In this document: piece by piece, positions 1 to 10,640 of the stretch | How positions within the stretch are numbered: position 1 is the stretch's first letter | How the letters are laid out: the number at the start of each line of letters is the position of its first letter | Source: Synchiropus splendidus | Lineage: Eukaryota; Chordata; Actinopteri; Syngnathiformes; Callionymidae | Assembly (NCBI RefSeq): GCF_027744825.2 | Contig: NC_071334.1 | Location: 33,201,937-33,265,936 of the forward strand | Reading direction: 5' to 3' | Length of the DNA: 64,000 bases | Position numbers and translations under genes: made by a program | Notes under the pieces: model-generated | What the model was told of the DNA's origin: nothing | Database searches by the model: none | Seen by the model: the letters and a program-made list of their open reading frames with translations, nothing else

Positions 1-1688
1 AAATTCCATAGCCGTGGATAATCAAGTGTAACCCGTCATGAGAAAGTCAGTGAGGTTTATCTGATGACCTTTGTACTGACTGAGGGTCGTCTTTAAATCT
101 GTCAAGTGGAACCCCACGTAGCAAGACATTAACTCTGTGGACAGAAACACCAAAGTCACACCAGTGTTCACTTTGACAAAAACATCAGATCCAGTCGTCA
201 GAATGTTTCGACTGAAACTTTTTATCACAGTCTTATTTTAGTCACCTGAAATCTGTTGGCCTCCGTCTAGCTTTACTCAACTAAATATCTTTACTGTGCT
301 TAGACAAACTAATGTCTTAAGGTTCCTGTTGTCAGAAATGTCCACTTGTCTGGTATGAAAAGTACACAAACCAATGCTCACTCAGCACTGAACATCAAGG
401 TTAACATTTCCAACAAGACATGTAAGATGTTTTCCATTCAGAGCACCATCATTTCCAGCCAGACTGTTACATGACTTGACGTGGAGACTTGACTGTGCAA
501 TGACTTGACTAGATGGGACTCAGCCAGACTGTTACATGACTTGACCCGCCAAGATGAGACAATGGCTTGACTAAACATGATAGAACACGACCAGACTTTT
601 ACTTGACTTGAGATGGAGACTTGACTGGGCAAGACGAGACAATGGCTTGACATGGAGAATTGACTAAACTTGACAGAAAGACAGCAGCTTGACATGAAAA
701 GGGAAACAAAGCAAGACACCAGGGCAATCAACCAAAGAAAGGGATTAGAGGGAGATGCAGACAAGACAAGTGAGGTTCTCACAGGAAGCCCAGACTAAAC
801 CCACCAAAATAAAACAGGAAATAAACAACCAAATGTTCAAACTAACAGATGAACGGAACATAACTGGTGACACGTGACAACATGACTGACAGAATGAAGT
901 CTGGGGATGTTTCAAATTGGTCGTAGTTTTCCAACCCACTCACACTGACCGACCAGTGCCTCAAGTTTGACTCTCACCGCCACCCACCGCAGGAGGGTTA
1001 CCAAAACCTTACCGCATCTGGCCTGTAGTATTCTCACTAAGGCCACTTTAAGAGAAATGAGAAGCTGCTCTTCAAAATATGGTTATCCAACCTAGGCCTT
1101 TGTCAAAACATTTGTGAGCAACAAAAGGGACATCTTGTAGCTGGGGGCTCTGAGAAACCCTAGAAAATATTCTGCAAACTTGACATATGTCGTAACACTT
1201 TTGGATGGGAGCTAAAAGGGTCAAATCATACTTCCACTTTTAAGAGCTATCTACATTGCTAGCAAGATGAAGCCTCATCTTAGCACGTCATGAAGTGTGA
1301 AAGAACCGTGGTCATTCATTTAAGAGTAAGCCTAAGCAATATGTTACCCATGTGATCGGTTCACATCGAGACGTGGAACTTGTTCATGTGACCCACAGAG
1401 GATCACTGGGTTGATGACGCACCGCATACTGCCAATAACTCCCCTTATAAAGCGTTGCAATTCTATTATAAATTGAAAAGAAACCTTACAAACACTATCA
1501 CAAAATTACTATTTACATCACAGCAAGACAGGCAATGTACTGGAAAATGATAACAAAGATGACACATATAAAAGCTCCTGCATGACATTTACCATGTGCA
1601 GTATGTTTTAAAATAAATAATTCTTCCACAGTGTCTTTCAGTTATTTCTTCACATTCACAGCCTTATATAAGCACACTTGTGTAGACA
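1..1688. other. Left flank, no gene recognised
   Basis: Both strands contain only short frames with no recognisable family signature and no supported splice structure. The one structured part is the TTGAC-rich repeat block at 456-700. The stretch from about 1,000 to 1,688 lies immediately 3' of the minus-strand hAT transposase and may include its non-coding end, but I could not find matching terminal inverted repeats. Confidence 0.5.
456..700. repeat. Degenerate TTGAC-rich minisatellite
   Basis: The motif (A)TGACTTGAC recurs irregularly. A 25-base block beginning CAGCCAGACTG occurs at 456-480 and again at 521-545, exactly 65 bases apart, followed by looser copies such as GGCTTGAC and GACTTGAG. 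This looks like a decayed tandem array. The long minus-strand frame across it, rich in Ser and Val, is a by-product of the repeat and not a gene. Confidence 0.6.
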
Positions 1689-2392
1689 TCAGTGCTGCTT
1701 GTTGTGCGCTGATGTGCATGATTTCGCAGACTTGATCTGTTCCAGAGAAGGTTTCACTTGGTAGCAGAAATGGTCACAGTTCAGTGTCATTTGGAGCAGA
1801 GAAGTCTGAGTGTCCGTTCCCATGGTCTTTCGATACTCTGTGTGTATTTTCCTCACATGGCTAAAAACCCGCTCACTATCAACATTGCTATGAGGCAGGC
1901 ACAGTAGAACTTGGTAGATCTTCTTCATCAGTGGAAACCGATCCTGCCCAAAGCCAGTTTTCAGCTTGAAGATGTCATAGAATTGACCTTCCATTCTGAC
2001 ACGTGTGGGGCAAGAGACCATCAGGCAGCAGCTGGTAATCTTCCCATTCTTCCTTCACTTCTTCTTGGTCGATTTCTGGTCTACATCGCTCTGCTAGTCT
2101 CACAATCTGTACGTAACCAAGCTGCTCTCGCTCGCTCGGATCCAAGACCACTAAATCTCCGAGGACTTCATTTTTGAATAGAAATGTGTTCATCATTTTG
2201 CTCACAACTACCTCGTAGACTTTGCGCACACTGGTGAAGAAGAGTGACTCAGTTGCTGGTGTGATGCTAGGTTTGCTTTCATCACCATCGTCATTGAAGA
2301 GAGCCCTTGTGCTAAGGCCAACAGCAATCCTGCTATCTTCATGCTGTAGAGATCTGGCTGCGTAGTCCACTTTCAACAAGGAGTCTGCAGAT

Positions 2393-2632
2393 TTCAGAAT
2401 CAGAATCAAATGTATTGCCATGGTCAGTGGGGATCCCACCAACTAGGAAAGTGCTTTGGAATAAAATAAAATAAAACAAAATAAAATAACAAGGCTGTTC
2501 ACGAATTCAACAGACTGATGGCCGAGGGTAAGAAGCTGTTCCTGTGACGGGAGGTTCTGGTCTGGATGGACCGTAGCCTCCTGCCAGAGGGAAGAGGAAC
2601 AAACAGCCCATGACCAGGGTGAGAAGGGTCGA
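2393..2632 (-). mobile_element. 5'-truncated L2-like LINE tail inserted in the hAT
   Basis: On the minus strand the hAT reading is interrupted by a peptide ending in the RRLRSIQTRTSRHRNSFLP pattern, the usual C-terminus of L2/Maui-type LINE ORF2. It is followed by a stop, an A/T-rich (AAAAT)n stretch at 2,459-2,489, and a 3' UTR with the TTGATTCTGATTCTGA pattern. The hAT coding sequence then resumes (SADSLLKVDYAARS). This is a short insertion younger than the hAT copy. I did not identify target-site duplications with confidence. Confidence 0.65.
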
Positions 2633-3464
2633 TGTGCTCCATACGCACAAATTTGACAAGTAACTTGCTCAGAAGTCTCTCCATTTCAGGCAGAAGGTCA
2701 CCCATCATGCATTCTTCTGTTTGGAAGAGAACATTGAATCGATTGAGTTGAGGCAAGATGAAGTTGAGGAAGTGCAGTGTGAGAAGAGTGAGAGAATCCT
2801 GCAGCCTGTCTTTGACTTTTCCTGCCCTTTCTACACCTCCATGACTTGCAAAGTAGCTTTTGAGCGCTTCAAATTGTGATAGAGTTCTTTCCAATGCTTT
2901 CGCCAGAGAAAGCCATCGCGTCGGACAGTGCTTGAGAATTTGTTCAGGATCGGTGTTTGTGAAGTCCTGGAACTCTTTCAACTCCTCAATTATTTATGAG
3001 CTGTGTTTGAAGAAATAAAATATGTCCACGAGCAAATCATTGACACTCACTGGCAAAGCCTTCAGACCATCTTTTATCCAGGGATTGTGACAAATGCACC
3101 CAATGCTGAAGACTGCTCCGTTTTTTTTTTCAATGATTCTCGATAGAACAGAACAGAATAGAGTTTTTCTTGCCAATTATCACTCGCAAAGCCCACAAAG
3201 TTTGTCCATGGAATGTCTTTCTCTTCGATCAATTCATCCATGACTGCAAAGATAGAAGACGCTGCGCCACATGTCAAACTCGGGTAAATCTAGGAGTCGA
3301 GTTTTTGCTCTCATCGATCATGAGGGTGAATCATGAGGTGGGTTCTGCAGTGCTCGATGACAGCTTCTGTGTGGTCGGGTGCAAGGCTCTGCTTTATGGT
3401 CATCGTCGCCTTGGTCCTCCGACAAACAAACTCCTACAAAAATACACACCATGTCTTTCAAATA

Positions 3465-3484
3465 AATAATAATAATAATAATAA
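3465..3484. repeat. (AAT)n microsatellite
   Basis: About seven AAT units lie within a small unexplained insertion (about 3,435-3,530) that separates the KANV and FVCRRTKAT parts of the hAT reading on the minus strand. Confidence 0.8.
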
Positions 3485-4692
3485 ACCAGGTAGAATATTA
3501 TAATCGAATGAGCAATAAAAAAGACATTTGCCTTCGCTGTCTGCCAATCCGGGAACATAGATGGAACATAGTGGTCCGCAGCCGTGAATGGAATGTTGTG
3601 CTCCGCAAGGAAGGCAGAAGAGAATCTCTGCATTTGTAGCCTGGTGGGATGAAGCAGACGAACTGCTTGGTCAACAAGACGTGTGATTTGGTTTTCGTCA
3701 CATTGTGTCCTGCAGTTTTAAAATGGCTTTCCAGGTGGTAAAAACCACTAACCACTACTTTCACATCTTTATTGCAAGGGGCGCAGAACGAGAATTGGGG
3801 ACCTTTCATGGAGGATTTAATCCAGCCAGCGTATTCACCTTGAAGAGACTCCCATTCTTTTTTTATGACGGCCTGATCCTTGTTCTCTTCTCTTCTTACT
3901 AGGTGCTTAGTCCAATTCTTCCATGCTTACTTCTGTGATTTGACTCTGAATGATTCCTCTTGCAACACAATTCAAAACAACGGATGTGGGCCGCAGTGCA
4001 ATGCGCATGTGCACACAACCCTCCTATCGTCAAAGCCGAAAGCAACGAGAAAAATAAGTGTGCGATTGAGGATAACTTTTGCTAGTATGATGCGCCAACC
4101 GTTGTCAGCGAGCGAGACGATCCGTTTTGGATCCGAAATTGCAGAGTCGACAGCGGTCTGGTGTTAAATTTTTTTTTTTGTTCTAATTTATTTTTCCCTG
4201 TATAAAAGTCGTTCAACGACGTACATGATTTGAAATTGTAAAAAAACAAAATGTACAGAATACGGGGAAAACGTATAATTTGACAGGTATGGTACTGTAA
4301 ACAAATCCGCTAACAGACTTCATGTTGCAACCGTTTTAATCGTAGCTAACTGTTATCTTGATGAAGAAGTGTGTTTCTGAACCTGATGTGACTCACGGCC
4401 ATCCTCCATGTTTGTAGTTCTCTGTAGGCTCTCCCATCCTATACCCATCAGTACTGTCATTTGCCCACCTAGAGCTTACGCATAACATTGGCTGGTCTAT
4501 TGTTATTCACCTCACGCCGATCACATGTGACGACATCGATTATGACCACCCTTGCCCTGATCCTTCAGCCACTTAAAAATGGTGATGCTAATCTATGCTA
4601 ATCTAATCTTTCATGAGAATTTTGCAATTTGTGAAGGAGCAAAACAGCTGTAATCCAAGAGATTTACGAGACTGACATTCAAATAGCAGATA

Positions 4693-4890
4693 TTATACTA
4701 ATAGCCATATCTCATTCATCAGTTTATAATCCATTAGAGTCACAGGCTTTGTCTTCTTGGAAAGGGACTTCACAGAAATGAGTTTCCGATTGTCATTGCT
4801 GTTGAAAATAACAAGCAGGACATCATCTCCCAGTTTTCCTGAGGGGCCATCCTCAATTGATGTTTGCCATTCAGAGTTTCCGTAGCGCAT
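4693..4890 (-). CDS. Unidentified 65-residue frame, possible exon relic
   Basis: The peptide has ordinary amino-acid composition, with a hydrophobic core (KLGDDVLLVIFNS) followed by a basic stretch (VKSLSKKTK) and VTLMDYKLMNEIW. It looks more protein-like than neighbouring random frames, but I do not recognise a family. It begins at an in-frame ATG, no convincing splice acceptor or promoter is visible upstream on the minus strand, and an in-frame stop lies just before the ATG. It may be an orphan exon, a processed fragment or chance. Confidence 0.2.
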   Translation of the reverse strand: MRYGNSEWQTSIEDGPSGKLGDDVLLVIFNSNDNRKLISVKSLSKKTKPVTLMDYKLMNEIWLLV

Positions 4891-5527
4891 CTCCGTTCAC
4901 AGGTCGCGTTTGTTATGCAAAGGTCTTGTGAGATTATGAGCGCTAATCCCTGACACTCACGCTGTTCTGTCCTTTGCAAACCAATTAGCTGTTCCCTGCA
5001 GGAACATGCATGAATTTAAGATTAGTTTCCGTGGATTTATGGGTATTATTATTATTTATAAAAGAAACACACAGAAGGGAAAACAGACACACACAGGTGA
5101 TGGCAAATGTCTGGAGTCATGCACGACATGCACGTATTAATATCTGACAAAAAACACTGATGATTATTGATGCAATTGCCATGAGCAAAAAGTAGTACAC
5201 GGCATTTATTCTTCAAAAAGCGTTCGCTGTTTAATCATACTGCACGTCCATTGTTTGTTTGATCAAATAACATTTTAAATAAATAAATAAAATCAAGCTT
5301 TGCATTTCAAACTCAAAGATCCGCGAGATCAAGACCTTTGCAGAAACCATGAAAGAAAAAAAGTGTTCTGTGCACATAAAAATGTCAACAAAATAGCATC
5401 AACCTTTTGATCGGCATCACTTTGGTCAGCAGGTGCCATTTTAGGATTATTTTATTATCAGGCCTGGGTATGTCAAGCTGCAGTTACGGTGGTGTCAAAA
5501 CTGCATTTTCTGTGAATTATGTTTGAC

Positions 5528-5578
5528 AAATATTTGAATGCGAGATATTTCATATCAAATATTTGCATTCAAATATTT
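5528..5578. repeat. Short perfect inverted repeat (14-bp arms)
   Basis: AAATATTTGAATGC at 5,528-5,541 is the exact reverse complement of GCATTCAAATATTT at 5,565-5,578, with a 23-base A/T-rich loop. The region is A/T-rich, so chance or a relic of a MITE terminus are both possible. Confidence 0.5.
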
Positions 5579-6077
5579 TTACATTATAATATTTATGTTA
5601 TCAAACAATTACATGTCACTACGCAATTGAGATACTTTTAGCTGCATACTTGAACTCTGACATTGAACATGGAGAATTTGTTTCACTGGGTGATGCCTCA
5701 AACACTCGGCTCACTTCGCATTAGCACTGAGCGACAGGAAGAAGTACACTTCAGTACAAGTTTTAGTATTTAGTGCTAATGAGTCCAAGACTCTTTGCAG
5801 TACAATATTCATAACTGTATCAAAAAGCTGTACATGAAAAGTAAGTTCAAATATACTGCCTCATTTTCATATGTACAATAGACATCCTCAAAGTGCTTCA
5901 ATGAACTACTGAATACAATGCATGAAGTACATATCAGTCGGAGGACCAGTGCGAAGTAACACAAATACACAGGAAGAAAACAATGTCATAACTTGCTGCT
6001 TCTTTATTAATTTCAAAAGCAGGATGGTCCACCACCCACACAGCAGACCCAGCATCTCCTCTGATCTAACACTCGCT

Positions 6078-6158
6078 ATAATCTGGCAGATTATGTATAA
6101 TCCCAAACTGAAAATACATACCAGCCGCGTGGCGCTGTTGCCATCTGTGAGTATAAAA
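6078..6158 (+). promoter_or_regulatory. Predicted promoter: OTX/CRX-like sites plus TATA box
   Basis: A TATAAAA box at 6,152-6,158 sits about 25-30 bases upstream of the inferred start of the non-coding first exon of the PDE6 gamma-like gene. Three TAATC-core elements lie 50-75 bases upstream: TAATCT at 6,078-6,083, its reverse complement AGATTA near 6,089, and TAATCC at 6,098-6,103. TAATCC/T is the known binding core of OTX/CRX homeodomain factors in photoreceptor and pineal promoters. The motifs are seen directly; their use is inferred. Confidence 0.45.
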
Positions 6159-6180
6159 GCAGCCAGAGCCGTGGCAACGT

Positions 6181-6263
6181 CAGAAGAGAGACACTGCAAG
6201 AAGAAAGAAGAACTTCTTTGTCTTGCAGCTGCTTTTGTGCTTCTGTTTTATTCCAACAAACAA
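6181..6263 (+). other. Predicted 5' non-coding exon of the PDE6 gamma-like gene
   Basis: The segment starts about 25 bases past the TATA box and ends at the donor GTAAGTG (GT at 6,264-6,265). It would splice to the acceptor TTTGCTTTCAG ending at 7,365, ten bases before the ATG, leaving an intron of about 1.1 kb. It has no in-frame ATG that would make a better start. The precise transcription start is not determinable from sequence. Confidence 0.4.
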
Positions 6264-7375
6264 GTAAGTGAGTTCAGTTCAGGATTCATGGACTGGAGTG
6301 ATGCCTGGTTTGTCTTGTTATTGGCTAGAAATATATTGTTCCATGTCATATTGATGTTGTTATTAGAACTGCGTTCGTTGATCAATGTAAAGACTTTATT
6401 TCCTGGGACACTTGCTAAAGGAAAGAAATACAAATCGGCACAACTGCACAAAGAGATGGAGACAGGATAGGTTCACCACTGGAGGAAGACAGGAAAACCT
6501 AGATAGATAAAGATGGAGAGATGCAGCTACGACCAGAAAGAAATATGAATACACAGGGCCAGATTTGACATTCCATAGACCAGACAGGACACACATCCAA
6601 GAAAGTTTAACAATGAGATGCACAAAAACACAGTTTTATTTGGGCATTTTTTGCATTAGACAGAAGCTAGCTATGGGTTGACAGAACTAATAGTCATAAA
6701 ATCACATTTTCTGCAAGAAGTCGAACATCTAAGTTTCTTAATTAATAACAGAATTTCCTTGTCTGTGTTTCTTTCGGGGTGTTTGGCAAAATAAATCCAT
6801 AACTATTTTTCTCATAAACAAACATATAGACAAGCTCCAACTCTTAGGTGTTTTCTGTCTGTGTGCCAGTAACAATGTTCTCATCACCCTTGCTAGCAAC
6901 CAGTCTCTGACTAGAAGTGATGGTTATTATCTCTTTAGAAAATAGATTATAATCCAATAGGCAATCCTTGTTTGTCCCGGAACATGAGATGGCTCTATGA
7001 GCTCAGTGTCAGCCGTGTGCACTGATCCTAGTGGACAAGTCATTTGACCTCTGAGCTTCACGCTAACTGGATTTTCTCACGATCACAACAGGGAGAACGT
7101 CAGAGTATCACTGGCAAAACAAGACATAACACTTGGGAGAGTGAAGACCTCCATATAAATATGACCAAACATGACTTCATATAATTTAACTCGTCGACAT
7201 TCCTTAATGTTATCGCCTCAAATTCAATTGTAACATATTTATATTGACAGTTGACAAGTGTAAAATCTCCCGGAGCCAAATGAATAGGAAAAAAAATATT
7301 TTTTTCAGTAAAAACTCAATAGACAACAAAGATCCCAAGCTTTATTTATAAAGGTTTGCTTTCAGAGTATTGAAG

Positions 7376-8106
7376 ATGAATGCTGGATCAGCCGAGGGGA
7401 AACCTGCTCCACCCAAATTCAAGCAGAAGGAGAGCCGTCAGTTCAAGAGCAAGGCTCCCAAACCAGGACAGAAGGGGTGAGGCCATTCTGGGTTCCAGCT
7501 TACTCATGCTGTTTGGCTTTCAGCTCGACTTGATATCACTGTAATATCAGAACTGATGTCAGATGGCAGACTGACTTTGGTGTCTTTTCCTCTGGAAGGT
7601 TTGACAATGATGTTCCTGGGATGGAAGGACTGGGAGGTACGTGGGTTCCTGTTTTAACCTCATCACGTAGGACACCGCTTACACCATCTAGTGGTCATAC
7701 AGCAACATTACAGTCATGTCAGTGAGGAAAAAAAGATGGACGGACCGCAAGCAAATACAAACACTCAAATGAAAATGAAAACAGATCAGGACAGGACAGT
7801 CTGGTCATGTTTTGTGAATGAATCTAGTGCGCCAACAATATGTGGAATAATGACTCCAGCTGCATATTACACGGGAACCTCACATATGTCATCGTAGCAT
7901 TTTTATTAATAAGGTCTTTCCTGACATGACAAAGTAATTTAAAGTCATTCTTAATCCAAATTGCAAAAAGCAAAACTCAACAAGCACTCGGGTCTGAAGA
8001 GGTTAACTTGGGGATTGTTTGACCCACAGACTCCGCTGTCGTCTGTCCATGGGAGGCCTTCGGAGACATGGAGCTGAGCGACCTTGCACAGTTTGGCATT
8101 GTCTAA
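7376..8106 (+). CDS. PDE6 gamma-like inhibitory subunit (three coding exons)
   Basis: Three small exons join in phase: 7,376-7,476, 7,599-7,636 and 8,030-8,106, all with GT/AG introns, giving 71 residues. The product has the hallmarks of the retinal cGMP phosphodiesterase inhibitory gamma subunit. These are a basic centre (PPKFKQKESRQFKSK), the VPGMEGLG segment, the CPWEAF motif, and the C-terminal ELSDLAQFGIV that plugs the catalytic pocket. In the family this peptide holds PDE6 inactive until transducin binds it. The N-terminus is about 12-16 residues shorter than mammalian PDE6G (87) and PDE6H (83), and lacks the threonine-proline (TP) phosphorylation stretch usual before the basic centre. 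The ATG is the first after the acceptor at 7,365. Which paralogue it is (G, H or a teleost-specific form) cannot be settled here, so no symbol is given. Confidence 0.9.
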
Positions 8107-8340
8107 GATCCAAATGATGGGCCTGGCTGAAGACACTCAACACCATCCGGAGGAGTCGCTCCATCATCGTCGTCATCATAAAAATGGCTGAAACTTTACA
8201 GCCCTTTGAAGGACTCATACTGTGGTAGATAGTATAAATAGAAAAGTATTTTCTTAGCCTGGAAACTTTCTGACTACCTGTATGTTTTAAATATTCGTGT
8301 CATTCACAAAGTCACTTATTTATTTTGGTGTAGCAGTTTT

Positions 8341-8374
8341 AATAAAGTTTGGTGTGTAAATAAAGTATAATAAA
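8341..8374 (+). terminator. Clustered polyadenylation signals
   Basis: Three AATAAA hexamers occur at 8,341-8,346, 8,359-8,364 and 8,369-8,374, about 235-270 bases after the stop codon of the PDE6 gamma-like gene on the same strand. This gives a plausible 3' end for its mRNA. Confidence 0.65.
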
Positions 8375-9387
8375 CAACTTGACTTTTATTTATTTATGGA
8401 TTTTATCGATTTTAACCACAAATGTGTCTCTTGGAAGTGTTAAAAAATCAGACACTACATAATTGTGTGTCAAGATTTTAAAATGAATATGTGAGGAATG
8501 ATATTTCTAGAAATTAACATATACAATATTGTTTTCATCATTTGCTGTTGTTTGCGAATTATTCTGCAAAACATTGTAGGGACAGTAAATGTTGGGAGAG
8601 CACTATTTTTTCCCCCGCAAAGTTTGAGCGCTTGTTTTTGATGAGACATACTATTATTTTGTGATACACATGTACCACAGAGAGAGGGCTCATGACCAGT
8701 GAGTTTTATTGTTGCTGCATTCTAATTTCAGCGTGGACTTGAGAGATGGATTATCTTCAGAATAGGAGGAACATAGTGTATGTAGGAATATGCAGTATAC
8801 ACCAACACCTGTATTCCCTGACAGAGGAGTCCAATTTATTCGCTAACTGAGCTCTGCGTCCACAATTACGCTTGACTTAGCCTTAGCTCAAGTGGTGTAA
8901 AGTGACAAAGACTATCTTTGGCCCTGACCCTTTAACACCCATCTAAGTCCATCTTAGGGTGTAGTCTCCACTGATCCTGGTCCTGGTCTCTTGAAGTCTG
9001 GGTTGCCATGGTTGCAGACTCTGCCTGGCTCTGTGGTCCATAATTCATCCTTCTCACCCATCGCTGATCCCAGAGGTTCCTTATCTTCCACATTCCTTCA
9101 CTTGGGGGAAGGTAGATGCTTTTCCGCTCAAAGTTCTGGGTTGGATGTCTCCTGGGTTCCTCCTTGGTCCTTGTACATGTTGCTCCTGCCTTTCATAACT
9201 CACTCGTCCGTCCAAGCGTCTTTCCCACACTACCCTTATCATGCACACATCTCTCATGCTGGATCAAATTGAGGTTTCCTTAACCAATATCACAGTGTCT
9301 GTTGGATTGAATATTTGATTAGACAATGCATTATAAAGCAGTTTACTCAATATAACAAGTTAACTTGATAATAATGATCATAACAAC
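8375..9387. other. Intergenic, nothing recognised
   Basis: I see no family signature on either strand. The plus-strand frame at 8,991-9,272 is Ser/Pro-rich and lacks any supporting context. Confidence 0.5.
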
Positions 9388-10640
9388 AGGTCTGAGGTGA
9401 GAGGGTCCAGGTGTGAGACTCTCATTCCTGAAACCATAAATGCGTGTCCTCTTGACCAGGAAAGTGACCATGTCCACACCTGCACGCACTTCAAATCACT
9501 TCTGTCCAATATACAATGCAGCGACTCACCACACCAGCAGAGGGCGATAGAACAATAATTCTGAACTCCAAACTTTGGTGCATTCATATTTGTAGTCCTG
9601 AGTGGGACAGGTGGAGCTGTGTGAAGACCTCTAGAGTTCAGACGGTGAAAACCAGGATGGGGTATGGAGAAAGATGTGAGAGTTGATCTGAGTTGTGTTT
9701 TCATCAGGACCCAACAGGAAGAACCAGAAGAGAATCGCTCTATGGATAAAATCATTGACTTCAAAGCTGGACAGCAGCCTTCAGAAGAGAGGTTAGATGA
9801 CGTTCTTCCAGGTTCATGTACTTCTTGTGATTCAGTGTTAACAGTGTGAACTGAGTCAACATGACAAGAGATTATTGACAGACTCATCTTTTCTCCTCAG
9901 AGTGGATCATCACGACTCAGAGCTTCTCAGTGGTCAGCAACATCCATCACAACTAGACTCCACACGGCAGGTATGAATATAAAGGAGGAGCAGTTCCTCA
10001 GCTATGTGAGCAACCAGGTCAATTAAGAGCACGAGGTCAGACAGATCGAAGCAGCAGCCAGGAACCAGACCAGACCAGGAACTACTATCAGACTATAGGA
10101 CCTCTTTAAAGGCTCAACCGAGAGAGAGCAACCGATCAGGAGCCTGCTGACAAAAGGCGTGGCTGGCATTGGGAAGACCCTCCTGACACAGAAGCTGACT
10201 CTGGACTGGGCTGAAGACAAAGCCCACCAGAACTTCCAGCTCATGTTTCCTTTCACCTTCAGAGAGCTCAACCTGCTGAAAGAGAAGCAGTTGAGTTTGG
10301 TGGAACCTGTTCATCTCTTCTTTCCTGAAACCAAAGAGCAGCAGCTTTGAAGGAGTCCAGGTCCTGTTCATCTTGGACGGTCTGGATGAGTGTCGACTCC
10401 CTCTGGACTTCAACAGTCAGGTCATGACAGAAGCTACAGAGTCCACCTCAGTAGACGTCCTGCTGACCAACCTCATCAGGGGGAAGCTGCTGCCCTCAGC
10501 TCACCTCTGGATGACCACACGACCTGCAGCAGCCAATCAGATCCCTCCTGAGTGTGGATCACTGCCACAGTTCTGGAGGACATGTTGAAGAGCAGAGAGA
10601 CCAGAGAGCTGCCCAAGACTGACTGAGATGTACATCCATT
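9388..10640 (+). pseudogene. Truncated NLRC3-like (FISNA-NACHT) pseudogene
   Basis: This is a third NLR copy on the opposite strand to genes 1 and 2. It keeps two small N-terminal exons (9,708-9,791 ending PSEER; 9,901-9,970 ending LDSTRQ) with correct phases and donors. After the second donor most of the intron is missing, and EEQFLSYVS is fused directly to the FISNA part (EHEVRQIEA). The NACHT start is present, with Walker A (GVAGIGKT) near 10,160 and Walker B ([10 protein letters not shown]) near 10,370. Damage seen: an in-frame TAA after the fusion point, a TAG near 10,096, a deletion of about 8 bp near 10,338 causing a frameshift, and a deletion of about 157 bp at about 10,556 that removes the segment through HIPIFCW. 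Homology ends at about 10,640, so the winged-helix part and all LRRs are absent. It resembles gene 2 more than gene 1 around 10,340. Confidence 0.9.

Larger units (their letters stand above)
1689..3900 (-). mobile_element. hAT-superfamily transposase remnant
   Basis: Read on the minus strand from 3,900 downwards, the fragments follow the order of a hAT transposase. A C2H2/BED-like finger (CAPC...HLESH) is encoded near 3,700-3,800. An AEHNIPFTAADH segment lies near 3,590 and a CRRTKATMTIKQ segment near 3,410. A catalytic-core-like stretch is at 3,080-3,270, a CPTRWLSL segment at about 2,920, and the C-terminal dimerisation motif (LPHSNVDSERVFS) at about 1,880. The fragments sit in different frames. 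At least one frameshift (near 3,320) and in-frame stops are visible, a LINE tail interrupts it at about 2,393-2,632, and an AAT microsatellite interrupts it near 3,465. It cannot encode a working transposase. The superfamily is clear from the C-terminal motif, but I cannot name the exact family. Confidence 0.75.
3901..6077. other. Intergenic, mostly featureless A/T-rich DNA
   Basis: No gene model is supported here. It contains one unidentified minus-strand frame (4,693-4,890), a short palindrome (5,528-5,578) and simple A/T runs near 5,050 and 5,280. Confidence 0.5.

Noticed and set aside
438..782. Minus-strand 114-residue frame
   Set aside because: It runs over the TTGAC-rich repeat; the Ser/Val-rich peptide is periodic because the DNA is, and nothing supports translation.
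5922..6470. Plus-strand 182-residue frame over the PDE6 gamma-like promoter
   Set aside because: It spans the TATA box, the predicted first exon and its donor, has no family motif, and a better explanation exists for the same DNA.
9378..9887. Minus-strand 169-residue frame
   Set aside because: Antisense shadow of the NLR pseudogene, whose exons and introns read correctly on the plus strand.
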